Of a stretch of DNA of 64,000 nt, positions 42,834-51,845 are shown piece after piece. Source of the stretch: Pseudomonadota bacterium. GTDB taxonomy: Bacteria > Myxococcota_A > UBA796 > GCA-2862545. Each line of letters opens with the position of its first letter. The first letter of the stretch is position 1. The translations under genes and the position numbers were made by a program. The stretch lies in assembly GCA_005776945.1 (NCBI GenBank), contig SXOB01000092.1, positions 106,504-170,503 on the forward strand. The letters run 5' to 3'. Under the pieces are notes generated by a model. That model searched no databases. It saw only the letters and a program-made list of their open reading frames with translations, and was not told the origin of the DNA.

Positions 42834-43417
42834 GGTTCGCTCCCATCGGCGAGGCGAATGGCCAATACGTCGAGCTTGAGATCCAATACGCGTTCTCCCG
42901 GCTTTCCGGACGCCTTGAAATTAGCCTCCTGCACCTGGATCGGGTACCCGCCCGATTCCAGTTCGTGTAGGAAGCCGACCAGCGCGTCCAGCGGAGCCTT
43001 CTGAAAGTCCACCGTGTAGTTGGCTTGTTCGAGATTGCCGACCGACTCCGGGTTGCCGCGCGCGTTGACGGACCGTAGTTTGTCACTCAGGCCATGTTCC
43101 GCCGCCAGTTTTTCGACATAGGCGGTGACAGGTGTCGCAGAATGGCTGCGAAGGCGAGATTCCGACGCCTGAAGCCGTTTCGATGCCTCGGCGAATTCCG
43201 CCTGCATTTCGTAGACGGTTTCGAGGTTCAACTTGGCTTCCCGTACCCGGCTGGCGCGGTCTTCGAGAACACCCGCGAGCAACCACCAGGTGCCCGCAAC
43301 CAGGCCCAGCGCCAAGCCGGCGCCGAGCCCGAGCAACAGGCGACGGTCGCGCGGGCTCATGCCATCGAGCTGGGATCCAAGCGCGTCCATCGACGCGGAC
43401 AAGCGACCGGTGGCCAT
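42830..43417 (-). CDS. gspM: Type II secretion system protein GspM
   Basis: A 195-residue bitopic inner-membrane platform subunit: a short cytoplasmic start, one helix (about 26-50), a coiled-coil (about 53-90) and a ferredoxin-like periplasmic domain at the end. It partners GspL. Identification rests on topology and on its place between gspL and gspN. The start shares one base with the gspL stop (TGATG). Confidence 0.85.
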   Translation of the reverse strand: MATGRLSASMDALGSQLDGMSPRDRRLLLGLGAGLALGLVAGTWWLLAGVLEDRASRVREAKLNLETVYEMQAEFAEASKRLQASESRLRSHSATPVTAYVEKLAAEHGLSDKLRSVNARGNPESVGNLEQANYTVDFQKAPLDALVGFLHELESGGYPIQVQEANFKASGKPGERVLDLKLDVLAIRLADGSEP

Positions 43418-45069
43418 CAGCCCTCCTCCCCTTCGGCGCTCGGGGCCGCGTCCCCATCGCCCTCCGCCTCTTCCAAAGCGAGCTCGGCGTCCAGCGCAAT
43501 CGTAATCGGAAACCGCACGCGACCGTTCGCCAATCGCGTCTCATCCCCCTTCTCGGCGGACCGGAACCGCGGATGCGCCTTGAGCTTCTCTTCGGTCGCC
43601 GACGACGTCGCGTAGCCGTCGGCCTCGGCCTGAAACGAGACGTTTTCGCGCGTGATCGTCAGCTCCGACACCTCGACGGGGCTCGTGGCAATGGGAGGCA
43701 GAGCGCCAAACAGGTTCTGGAGGACGTCCAGGGTCGGGGGGACGCCACCGCCGTCCCCCAACACTTCGGCGCGGTGCACCGCGTCCTCGGTCAAGCCGGC
43801 CATCAAGTCGCGCGCCGCACCGCCGTCCGTCAAAGTCGCGACGTCGATCTCTGGCGCCGCCTCATGCACCACTTCGAAAATGCGAGCCTCGACGTTCGCC
43901 TGTTCCCTCACGAGGCCCTGCATTTGCCACGCGAACAGGACCAGGGCCGCCACCAGGAATGTGCCAAGGCCGGCTCCGACGTAGCCGACGCCAGCACGAA
44001 GCGCGTCGGAGCGTCCACGCCAGGAAAATTCCCCGATGCGGGCGTCGAGGCACTCCGTCGACCGGTCCAGCGCCGCCCGACCGATACTCGTGCACAGGCC
44101 GAAAGCGTCGGCCTGCACCTCACCTCGCGGGTCCATCCAGCGCGACACTGGAACTCCGAGGTCCTGCTGGAGGTAGGCCGCCAACTCCGGAATACGCGCT
44201 GAGCCACCCGTCAGCAGCACCTCCTCGACCGGCACGCCAAGGGTGTCCTCGGCCTGGATCAGGCTGGTCCGCACCTCGGCAAGCAGCAGCCCAATGGCGC
44301 TGTCCATTCCGGCGCGTGCAGCCGACGGGAGTCGCGCGTAGCCCGAGGCCTGTCGCCCACCGTCCGTGGGTTCGTCCTCCACGCCGTGTTTGCGTCGTTC
44401 AGCCTCCTCGAAGGAGATGGCCAGCGCGGCTGCAATGGCCCGGGTGAACGCGAGTCCACCTACGTCGATGGCGCGACACCAACTTGACCGGCCATTCTGC
44501 ACCACCGAAACGAGTGTGCGAGCATGACCGATGTCAAGGACCGCAACGGCCTGACCGGGCTCCCCGGCCGGGATTGCGGCCGAGAACACATCGGCGTCGA
44601 TGAACAACGCCGACGGATCAAGATTGGCCGCCGCACACGATTCCAGATGCCCTCGCACACTGTCCTTGCGCAGCAACCCCACCGTCACGTGGCTCTTGCC
44701 GTCAGCCGTCGTCGATCGCCACGGTAGAACCATCGACGAAAGGTCGAACGGGACCTCCGCCTCCACCGCAAAGGGCAGCGTACGCTCCACTTGGCCGCGA
44801 TCGACAAAGGGCATCGACAGGCGGTGGATCGTTGCGAATTCGGCCGGCAGTGCCATCACGACCGAGTCGGCTGCCAACGGACGTAGGCTGGGTTCCGCTT
44901 CGAACAGGTCCGCCAAGGCCTCCAAGCGCGGCCCTATCCCCGGCCGTTGGCCGTCTTGCACGACGGCGCCCGCAGCGCAGTGCTCGTATTCCGTCTGACC
45001 CCGGTTCTGTTTCCAGACGGCGACGCGCACCGAATGGCTTCCAAGGTCGACCGCGATGACTCGTTGCAT
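43417..45069 (-). CDS. gspL: Type II secretion system protein GspL (PilM-like)
   Basis: A 550-residue bitopic subunit. The cytoplasmic half (1-340) has an actin/PilM-like fold with IAVDLGSHSVRVAVW and VAVLDIGHARTLVS, and LLTGGSARIPELAAYL near residue 290, as in PilM ATPase-type proteins. One membrane helix lies near 370-390 and a periplasmic domain follows. It recruits the GspE ATPase. The ATG at 45069 follows GGAAGG and lies 10 nt after gspK. Confidence 0.9.
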   Translation of the reverse strand: MQRVIAVDLGSHSVRVAVWKQNRGQTEYEHCAAGAVVQDGQRPGIGPRLEALADLFEAEPSLRPLAADSVVMALPAEFATIHRLSMPFVDRGQVERTLPFAVEAEVPFDLSSMVLPWRSTTADGKSHVTVGLLRKDSVRGHLESCAAANLDPSALFIDADVFSAAIPAGEPGQAVAVLDIGHARTLVSVVQNGRSSWCRAIDVGGLAFTRAIAAALAISFEEAERRKHGVEDEPTDGGRQASGYARLPSAARAGMDSAIGLLLAEVRTSLIQAEDTLGVPVEEVLLTGGSARIPELAAYLQQDLGVPVSRWMDPRGEVQADAFGLCTSIGRAALDRSTECLDARIGEFSWRGRSDALRAGVGYVGAGLGTFLVAALVLFAWQMQGLVREQANVEARIFEVVHEAAPEIDVATLTDGGAARDLMAGLTEDAVHRAEVLGDGGGVPPTLDVLQNLFGALPPIATSPVEVSELTITRENVSFQAEADGYATSSATEEKLKAHPRFRSAEKGDETRLANGRVRFPITIALDAELALEEAEGDGDAAPSAEGEEG

Positions 45070-45079
45070 AGGCCTTCCG

Positions 45080-46324
45080 TTACCGAACAGACCAATACAG
45101 GGTTTCCCCTGTAGGGTTCTTCGTAAAATCTAGAATTGTGTGAATCTCAACCTTGGCGTCGCCAACTTCCCCAATGGAAATCACACGGAACGTCGACGTC
45201 TCCGTCGCGACGGCCTGGAGGATCTGGGGCTTGAGGGCAACGCCCAACTCTCGCTCCATCCAAGCCTTGAAATGTTGTGCGCTGGTGAAATTGACGCCGC
45301 CAAGCGACACGGGCGCGCCCCGCTTCTCCGAGATGAGGTCCACCAACTGATCGATGTACTGTTCGGACCAGTTGCCCTCGAGAAACGCGCTCAACAGCCC
45401 AAACATGACGGGTTGGTTGGCACTGTTGACGTTGACCTTTCCACCTCCGTAAATCGTCAGATGGCGTCCTACGCGCTCCCAGATGCCGTCGAGGTGCCAC
45501 CCTTCAACGAGCCGGATCTCGTCCCGGGTATCGAAGGGCGCGTTCTTGGGCTTGTAGGGCGGATCCAGGCGGTCATAGAGCGTGGTTTCGGACCCGCCCT
45601 GATACATTCGGTTGTCGTCCGCGTCCGTCCAGTCCGCGAGATTCCCGATCAGTTCGTATTTGTCCAACCCAACTTCATCGAGGTAATCATCGTACCGCTC
45701 TCTCGCCATCAGGCCGAGTAGCTGCTGAGTGGCGGGCAGTTCAAGGAACTCGCCAAAACTGGTGGCCTGGAGCTTTCCGACGTAGACAAATCGTGTCTCG
45801 TCAGTCACTTCGGCGCTGAAGTCACCGTCGAAGTCCAAGAAGTTCCGGTTCAGCGACCCGCCCTCACGGCTTTCGTCCCGCGTGCCTTCGTCCAGATCGC
45901 GCGAGCCCACCTGAGCTTGCTCCTCCTCGCTCAGGTCGCCGCCGGACACGAACAGCATGCGCAGCAGCGTGGTGTTGATACGAGGCACGATCTGCCAGAG
46001 TGTGTCGCCGTTGATCCCGAGGGCCGAGCCGAATTGGGCCACCATCGGGTTCTTGCCCAAGGACTTCGAGGCCATCAGGATCAGGCGGTAGAACTGGACT
46101 CCAGTTCGGGCGATGCCCTCGGCTTTGACCTCGTCCCGGTAGTGAGCCGCCAATTCGAGCCGTATGGTCGCCCCACGCGCCATCTCGGTCACGAGGACCG
46201 AGACGAGGAGGACGCCCGCGATGACCATCAGGAGGGCGATGCCACTACGAGAGCGGCGACGCACCCGTGGCATCGGCCCGACGCCGCGGGGACGGGTCAA
46301 GCTGTACCAGGCTGAGCGAATCAT
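45080..46324 (-). CDS. gspK: Type II secretion system minor pseudopilin GspK
   Basis: A 414-residue large minor pseudopilin that caps the pseudopilus tip with GspI and GspJ. The prepilin site is RRSRSG-IALLMVIAGVLLVS near residue 28. Unlike most pseudopilins it lacks the Glu at position +5, as GspK family members do. The Asp-rich metal-binding loops are hinted at by DWTDADDN. The start overlaps the gspJ stop (ATGA). Confidence 0.9.
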   Translation of the reverse strand: MIRSAWYSLTRPRGVGPMPRVRRRSRSGIALLMVIAGVLLVSVLVTEMARGATIRLELAAHYRDEVKAEGIARTGVQFYRLILMASKSLGKNPMVAQFGSALGINGDTLWQIVPRINTTLLRMLFVSGGDLSEEEQAQVGSRDLDEGTRDESREGGSLNRNFLDFDGDFSAEVTDETRFVYVGKLQATSFGEFLELPATQQLLGLMARERYDDYLDEVGLDKYELIGNLADWTDADDNRMYQGGSETTLYDRLDPPYKPKNAPFDTRDEIRLVEGWHLDGIWERVGRHLTIYGGGKVNVNSANQPVMFGLLSAFLEGNWSEQYIDQLVDLISEKRGAPVSLGGVNFTSAQHFKAWMERELGVALKPQILQAVATETSTFRVISIGEVGDAKVEIHTILDFTKNPTGETLYWSVR

Positions 46325-47124
46325 CGCAACACCGCCGACCCGGAGCCACCACCCGACGATGGAGAACCCCCGCCCACGCCCGAATTTCCGCCCCCGGATG
46401 TCGCCCCGCCGGCGCCACCCGCCGCAGCCGCCGTCAAGAGGGCCTCGGGGCCCATCACCGACTTGCTGTGTTCGATCTTGACGCGCGTGACGAAGGGGAC
46501 GTCGATCGATCGCCGCTCGTCGTCGGGGTCGCGGCCAATGAGGATGAGGTTGATCTCGACCGCGCGGGGCAACATGTAGGGCGTATCGACCCCACGGCTG
46601 TCCCAACTTTCTACCCATTCCCCCGAGCGTCCGTCGAGGTACTTCAGGTCGAAGCTCCGCACGTTGTAGGCGAGCGGGTGGATCGCCCCGTCCTCGTCCG
46701 GCTTGTCGTCGATGCGCTGGGATTCCCGGTGGTAAAGGACAAATCCCTTGCCACGTTCCGCAGGCGCGCGTTCGGCCCAGACGGTGACCTCCGCCTGGTC
46801 GGATTCGCGCGTGTTCAGGTACATCCGCTCATGGGCCAATGACGCGAAGATCACCTGGTCGGGGCTCTCGTCGGTCCCCACAAACACCGTTTGGTAGGTC
46901 AGCGCAGCGTCGCGATTCGGAGTCAGGTAGGCCAATTGAAGGTCGCGCTTGAGCCGCGCGATGGCCACGCGTGCGCCGCGGATGACCTCGTCGCGCCCCT
47001 GCAGAACCTCCTCCATCTCGGCCGCATTGCGAAGCGCCTCGAACACCACGGCGCTCATGACCACGAGCACCGATATGGCGACCAGCACCTCGACGAGCGT
47101 CATTCCCCGGCGAGCGCGCCTCAT
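46321..47124 (-). CDS. gspJ: Type II secretion system minor pseudopilin GspJ
   Basis: A 267-residue minor pseudopilin with the prepilin site RRG-MTLVEVLVAISV at residue 7. The globular domain follows to about 225. The C-terminal 38 residues are Gly/Ser-rich (GGAGGATSGGGNSGVGGG), an extension not typical of GspJ. Overlaps gspI and gspK at both ends (ATGA). Confidence 0.9.
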   Translation of the reverse strand: MRRARRGMTLVEVLVAISVLVVMSAVVFEALRNAAEMEEVLQGRDEVIRGARVAIARLKRDLQLAYLTPNRDAALTYQTVFVGTDESPDQVIFASLAHERMYLNTRESDQAEVTVWAERAPAERGKGFVLYHRESQRIDDKPDEDGAIHPLAYNVRSFDLKYLDGRSGEWVESWDSRGVDTPYMLPRAVEINLILIGRDPDDERRSIDVPFVTRVKIEHSKSVMGPEALLTAAAAGGAGGATSGGGNSGVGGGSPSSGGGSGSAVLR

Positions 47125-47747
47125 GGGACGCCCTGGTCGAGCACTTTCGCGCCCATCGGATTGATGACGTGCGTCGTCACCACAATCTCGTTTCCGGCCT
47201 CTTCGGCGTCCTCCTGGTCCTTTCCAAACCAGACGCGAACGCGCACTTCTCGGATGTAGGGCGCGAGGACCTGCGAAATCGCCTCGCCCGACAGACCCAT
47301 CGCCGACAGCCCGGCCATCGGGTCGTTTCCCCCGCCCAAGTCGACGGGCGCGTCCCCGTTGCCGTAGGTGTCGGAACTGTCGAATTGCTGCGCCGCTTCG
47401 GCCAGGTCACCCGCCATCGCGAGGTCGACTTCCGCGATGCTGTAGTACCAATGGAATTCTTCGAGAGTGTCGCCGAAGGCCGCCTGGACGACGTCGTCCC
47501 CGAACTCGTCGAACTCCCCTTCCTCCTCGATGTCGCCCGTTGGGAAACCCTCGGTCGCGACCCGCTCGATCGCCTCGCCCATGACCATCTCGGCAAGGTC
47601 GGCCATCATGATCTGGCGTTCCGCCTCTTCGGTCATCAACGCGGAGTCCGCCTGCGTCTCCACCATGAGGCCAAGCGACACGACAAGAATGCCGAGGGCC
47701 ATCATGACCTCCAGCAACGTGAAGCCGCGTCGTTGGGCCCGGGTCAA
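47121..47747 (-). CDS. gspI: Type II secretion system minor pseudopilin GspI
   Basis: A 208-residue minor pseudopilin with the prepilin site RRG-FTLLEVMMALGILVVSLG. A TTG at 47747 overlapping the gspH stop as TTGA is the best start and puts the leader at 8 residues. The soluble part carries acidic insertions (EEEGEFDEFGDD) and is longer than the usual 125-residue GspI. Confidence 0.88.
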   Translation of the reverse strand: MTRAQRRGFTLLEVMMALGILVVSLGLMVETQADSALMTEEAERQIMMADLAEMVMGEAIERVATEGFPTGDIEEEGEFDEFGDDVVQAAFGDTLEEFHWYYSIAEVDLAMAGDLAEAAQQFDSSDTYGNGDAPVDLGGGNDPMAGLSAMGLSGEAISQVLAPYIREVRVRVWFGKDQEDAEEAGNEIVVTTHVINPMGAKVLDQGVP

Positions 47748-48493
47748 TTCGGAAGCTCCGGCGCCCGGTCCGGGACCTCTTGGAACAGATCCTCGAGCGG
47801 AACGATCTCGCCAATCAGGTCGACTTCGCCCGATAGCGGCGCGATGCGAATCGTGTAGCCATCTTCGGGCCGTTCCTCGTGGCCGATCCACAACACGGTC
47901 TCCTCCACCGTTCCGTTGGAAAACACGTGGCTGTACACTTTGAGAATGCCGTCGTCCGGGTCGAGCGGGTCGCGCTCCGCGTCGGGTTTCGGGTCCTCAC
48001 CCGAGGGAACCACCGGTTCTTCCCACGCGGGAGTCCAGGCCTGGAGAAACACCATCCCATCCGGCAGGTGAAACTCCTGTTTGAGGCCACCTGCCAATTG
48101 CTCAAACGGCTTGCGTGTGTGTTGCCACGCCTTGCGTTCCTCCTCGTCCATGTTGGAGAGGCGCTCCGCCATTTGGCGCTCCCACATCTCCCGGTCCTCT
48201 TGCGACGCGTGGATCAACATGCCGGGCTCACCCGACTCCACGACCCAAGCACCTTTGTTGAGGTGATACACGACGCGAAAGGACACGTTCTGCATGACGG
48301 CTTCGTCCCGCAGGCGGTCGTAGAGAAAGGCGAGGTTTCTCGCCGTCGCCCGCTCTTGCATCGAAAGCAGGTTTCCCAAGCTGCCGATGAGCACGCCCCC
48401 GAGCAGCATGACGAGCGCGATCACGACCATGACCTCAATGAGGGTCATGGCTCGCCGGCTACGCCGGCGCGCGATCGCGCCGCGGTAAATCAC
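47744..48493 (-). CDS. gspH: Type II secretion system pseudopilin GspH
   Basis: A 249-residue pseudopilin. The processing site reads RRA-MTLIEVMVVIALV, with Ala rather than Gly at -1. The soluble domain is longer than usual and includes a charged, helical insertion (REMWERQMAERLSNMDEEER) and a Pro/Asp-rich loop. The GTG at 48493 forms GTGA with the gspG stop. It is assigned by position between gspG and gspI. Confidence 0.85.
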   Translation of the reverse strand: MIYRGAIARRRSRRAMTLIEVMVVIALVMLLGGVLIGSLGNLLSMQERATARNLAFLYDRLRDEAVMQNVSFRVVYHLNKGAWVVESGEPGMLIHASQEDREMWERQMAERLSNMDEEERKAWQHTRKPFEQLAGGLKQEFHLPDGMVFLQAWTPAWEEPVVPSGEDPKPDAERDPLDPDDGILKVYSHVFSNGTVEETVLWIGHEERPEDGYTIRIAPLSGEVDLIGEIVPLEDLFQEVPDRAPELPN

Positions 48494-48882
48494 GAATCCG
48501 ACCACTTGATGTCTTCGTTCGTTCCCGTTCCGCCTTCGGTGCCGTCCGCACCGTAGCTGATGAGGTCGAACTTCTTGCCGTTCGCGCCGGGCGTCCGCAG
48601 GATGAACGCGTTGTTCCACGCGTCAAGAGGCTCCGGCTCGTCGGGGAAGACCTCGGCAAGGTCCGCGGGCAGCTTCTTCTTGCGAAGGTAGTAGATCTCG
48701 ACCTTCTGCGCGACGCGGGTCATCGTCACGCGGGTGACGTCGGACTGCGCCGTCTGGAAGGAGTTGTAGACGCCAAAGGCCAGCGCCCCCATCAGCGTGA
48801 TCACGATGGCGATGACCACCATGATCTCGACCAGCGTCATGCCGCGGCGATTGCGGCGACGATTGAGTGCCTGTGGTTTCAT
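48490..48882 (-). CDS. gspG: Type II secretion system major pseudopilin GspG
   Basis: A 130-residue major pseudopilin that forms the piston-like pseudopilus. The leader ends RRG, followed by MTLVEIMVVIAIVITLMGAL. The C-terminal part shows the Pro/Trp/Tyr pattern and calcium-loop region of GspG (LDAWNNAF, YGADGTEGG). The ATG at 48882 follows GGAGGATCC. Confidence 0.93.
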   Translation of the reverse strand: MKPQALNRRRNRRGMTLVEIMVVIAIVITLMGALAFGVYNSFQTAQSDVTRVTMTRVAQKVEIYYLRKKKLPADLAEVFPDEPEPLDAWNNAFILRTPGANGKKFDLISYGADGTEGGTGTNEDIKWSDS

Positions 48883-48899
48883 CTCGGATCCTCCTAAAT

Positions 48900-50138
48900 T
48901 TACCGAATCATCTGACTGAGTTGGGTCATCGGCAGCAACAGCCCAAGCGCGACGAGGAACACGATGCCGCCCATGATCATGATCATCAACGGCGCAAGCA
49001 GGGACGTGATGGCGCCGATGGACGCCTCGACCTGCTCCTCGTAGGAGTCCGCGACGACCGTGAGCATCTTCTCGAGCTCGCCCGTGCGCTCGCCGATAGC
49101 GATCATGTGCGTGACGAGCGGCGGGAACTCGCCGGACGCCTTGAGCGGCGCCGCGACGCTCTGCCCCTCCTGGATATTGACGGCGGCTTCGCGGATCGCT
49201 TTGGCGATCACTTTGTTGCCAACGGTCCCTTCGACGATCGCAAGCGCGCCAAGGATGGGAACGCCGCTGAGCAGGAGCGTGGAAAGCGTGCGGCAGAAGC
49301 GCGCAACCGCGATGAGCCTGTTGAGGTGGCCGACGATGGGGGCCCGCAGCTTGAAACCGTCGAAGCGGAAGCGCCCGCCTTCGGTCGCGACCCACCTGCG
49401 GAAGCCGAGCGTCCCGAGGCCAAGGAAGATGGGGATGACCCACCACCAACCCGTGAACAGATCGCCGAGGAAAAACACCACCTTCGTGATGAGTGGCAGG
49501 GTTTCCTCGCCGCCCATCGACGCAAACATCCCGCGTACGCGCGGGATCACGAAGTTGAACAAACCGAGCAGGATCATCGACCCCATGATCGTCATCAACA
49601 ACGGATACGCGAGCGCCGACCGCACCTGCCCCTGCAAGCGGACGCGAGAGTCGATGAATTTGGCGAGCCGCACGAGAACCGCCGACAATGCACCGGACTT
49701 CTCGCCAGCCCGGACCATCTGGACGTAGAGTTCGTCGAACACGTGGGGGTGGACGGCCATGGCGTCCGCCAGAGGCATGCCCTCGTTGACGCGTTCCTTG
49801 ATTTGGCTGAGGACGACCTTGAGCTTCTCCTTGTCGGCCTGGTCGACGAGCGCAGACAGCCCGTCGGCAATCGGCACGTGGGCGCCGATGAGGGTCGACA
49901 ACTGGGTCGTGAGTGTGCTCACGTCGCGCGTGGTGATGAACTGCAGGTAGCGTTTGAAGTCGATTTCGACGTTGAGACCCGTGCCCCGCGTGGCGCGGGC
50001 CACCTGCTCACGGATGTCGGTGACGAACACCCCGGTCCGGCGAAGGCGCGCCCGTGCCGCCTTGCTCGACTCGGCGTCGACCACGCCCCGCGTGGCCTTC
50101 CCCGCGCCGTCCAGACCCGAGTATTCGTAGACCGGCAT
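48900..50138 (-). CDS. gspF: Type II secretion system inner-membrane protein GspF
   Basis: A 412-residue polytopic platform protein with two duplicated GspF domains (about 70-190 and 275-395), each ending in hydrophobic helices, three in all. It starts MPVYEYSGLDGAGKATRG, typical of the family. It lies 2 nt after gspE and 17 nt before gspG. Confidence 0.93.
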   Translation of the reverse strand: MPVYEYSGLDGAGKATRGVVDAESSKAARARLRRTGVFVTDIREQVARATRGTGLNVEIDFKRYLQFITTRDVSTLTTQLSTLIGAHVPIADGLSALVDQADKEKLKVVLSQIKERVNEGMPLADAMAVHPHVFDELYVQMVRAGEKSGALSAVLVRLAKFIDSRVRLQGQVRSALAYPLLMTIMGSMILLGLFNFVIPRVRGMFASMGGEETLPLITKVVFFLGDLFTGWWWVIPIFLGLGTLGFRRWVATEGGRFRFDGFKLRAPIVGHLNRLIAVARFCRTLSTLLLSGVPILGALAIVEGTVGNKVIAKAIREAAVNIQEGQSVAAPLKASGEFPPLVTHMIAIGERTGELEKMLTVVADSYEEQVEASIGAITSLLAPLMIMIMGGIVFLVALGLLLPMTQLSQMIR

Positions 50139-50140
50139 GG

Positions 50141-51844
50141 CTAGCCTGCGCCTCCGTCTTCAGTCGTCACGCGGACGATTTCGTCGAAAGAGGTCATGCC
50201 GGCAAGCACCTTAGTCACGCCGTCGTCGCGCAAGGTGCGCATGCCTTCAGCCATGGCCGCGGCCTTGATCGTACCGGCGTCGTTGTTGGCCATCACGAGA
50301 CGTTTGACGGTTTCCGTGGCCGGCAAGAACTCGTAAATGCCGCTTCGGCCTTCGTAGCCGATCAGGTTGCACTCGGCGCAACCCACGGCCCGCCAGACCT
50401 CCCCTGGCACCTCTGCGCGGGTGAGGCCAAGGTCCGCCAATTCCTCGTTGGACGGCGTGTAGGGCTCCTTGCAATGCGGGCACAGGCGGCGAACAAGGCG
50501 CTGGGCCACGACGCCGAGCAGCGAGCTCGCGACCAGGAAGGGCTCGACGCCCATCTCGACGAGGCGCGCGAAGGCGCCCGACGCGTCATTCGTGTGGATC
50601 GTCGAGAACACGAGGTGACCTGTCAGCGAGGCTTGGACGGCATTCTCTGCGGTCTCGCGGTCACGGATTTCGCCAACGAGGATGACGTCGGGGTCCTGAC
50701 GCAAGAAGGCGCGCAGCGCGCTGGCGAATGTGAGCTGAATCTTGGGATTGACCTGCACCTGGCCGATACCCTGAATCTCGTATTCGACCGGGTCTTCGAT
50801 CGTGAGGATGTTGATGTCCGGCGCATTGATTTCCGACACCGCGGAATACAAAGTCGTCGACTTTCCCGAGCCGGTGGGACCGGACACGAGCAGGATGCCG
50901 TGAGGGCGCTGAATGAGCCTGCGGAAGGTCGTAAGAATCTCGCCGCCCATCCCGATGCGGTCGAGGCTGAACACCGAGCCCTTCTCCAGAATACGCATGA
51001 CGACGCGTTCGCCGTGGCGAACCGGAACCGTCGAGACGCGCAGGTCGATCTCACGACCGCCCATCTTCCTCCGAATACGGCCGTCTTGGGGCAAACGCTT
51101 TTCGGCGATGTTGAGACCGGCCATGATCTTCACGCGCGCAACGATCGTGTTCTTGAATTTCACGCTCGGCCGCAAGGACTCCTTGAGCACGCCGTCGATG
51201 CGATAGCGGACGATGAGGTCCTTTTCGTAGGGCTCCACGTGGATGTCGCTCGCCCGCTCCTTGATGGCTTGGGCGAGCATCGCGTTGACGAACCGGATGA
51301 TCGGCGCCTGGTTCGGGTCGTCGAGCAATTCCGCATTTTCAAGGTTGAGGTCGGCCGCGTCCTCGACGGCGTCGTCGGCCTCCGCAAGCACGCTCTGTGC
51401 CGACTGGCTCGCCTTGTCGTAGGCGGCGTTCGTCGCGGCATCGAGCACGTTGGCGGGCACGAGCGCGATTCGAACGGGCTTGCTGTGCAGGACGCGCAGG
51501 TCGTCGAGTGCCGCCATTCCGGCGATGTCAGCGATGCCTACGACGAGTTCCCCGTCCACCACGTACAGCGGCAGAACGCCGTGATCGCGGGCATGCTGGA
51601 GCGGAAAGCTCCGGACGAGGTCCGGGTCGAGGTTGTCGTGATCGATGGCCTCCAACACCGGGAGCCCGGACAGGCGCGACAACGCCGACGCCAACGCCGC
51701 AGGGTTGACGTCGTCCGCCTTGAGGACGGCCTGGCGCAGCGGAATACCCTGCTTCTCGGCGAGCGCACGCGCCTTGTTCCAAGCCGCATCCGCAACACCC
51801 TGATCGCGAAGGGCCTGTGCGACGTCGACGCGACGGATCGGCAT
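50141..51844 (-). CDS. gspE: Type II secretion system ATPase GspE
   Basis: A 567-residue secretion ATPase that drives pseudopilus assembly. The N-terminal N1 domain (1-150) is followed by Asp box stretches, Walker A GPTGSGKSTT near 320, Walker B GEIRD and the zinc site CPHC…CAEC near 450. The ATG at 51844 is one base past the gspD stop (TGAGATG) with GAGGAG upstream, so the longer open frame is rejected. Confidence 0.95.
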   Translation of the reverse strand: MPIRRVDVAQALRDQGVADAAWNKARALAEKQGIPLRQAVLKADDVNPAALASALSRLSGLPVLEAIDHDNLDPDLVRSFPLQHARDHGVLPLYVVDGELVVGIADIAGMAALDDLRVLHSKPVRIALVPANVLDAATNAAYDKASQSAQSVLAEADDAVEDAADLNLENAELLDDPNQAPIIRFVNAMLAQAIKERASDIHVEPYEKDLIVRYRIDGVLKESLRPSVKFKNTIVARVKIMAGLNIAEKRLPQDGRIRRKMGGREIDLRVSTVPVRHGERVVMRILEKGSVFSLDRIGMGGEILTTFRRLIQRPHGILLVSGPTGSGKSTTLYSAVSEINAPDINILTIEDPVEYEIQGIGQVQVNPKIQLTFASALRAFLRQDPDVILVGEIRDRETAENAVQASLTGHLVFSTIHTNDASGAFARLVEMGVEPFLVASSLLGVVAQRLVRRLCPHCKEPYTPSNEELADLGLTRAEVPGEVWRAVGCAECNLIGYEGRSGIYEFLPATETVKRLVMANNDAGTIKAAAMAEGMRTLRDDGVTKVLAGMTSFDEIVRVTTEDGGAG

Positions 51845-51845
51845 C

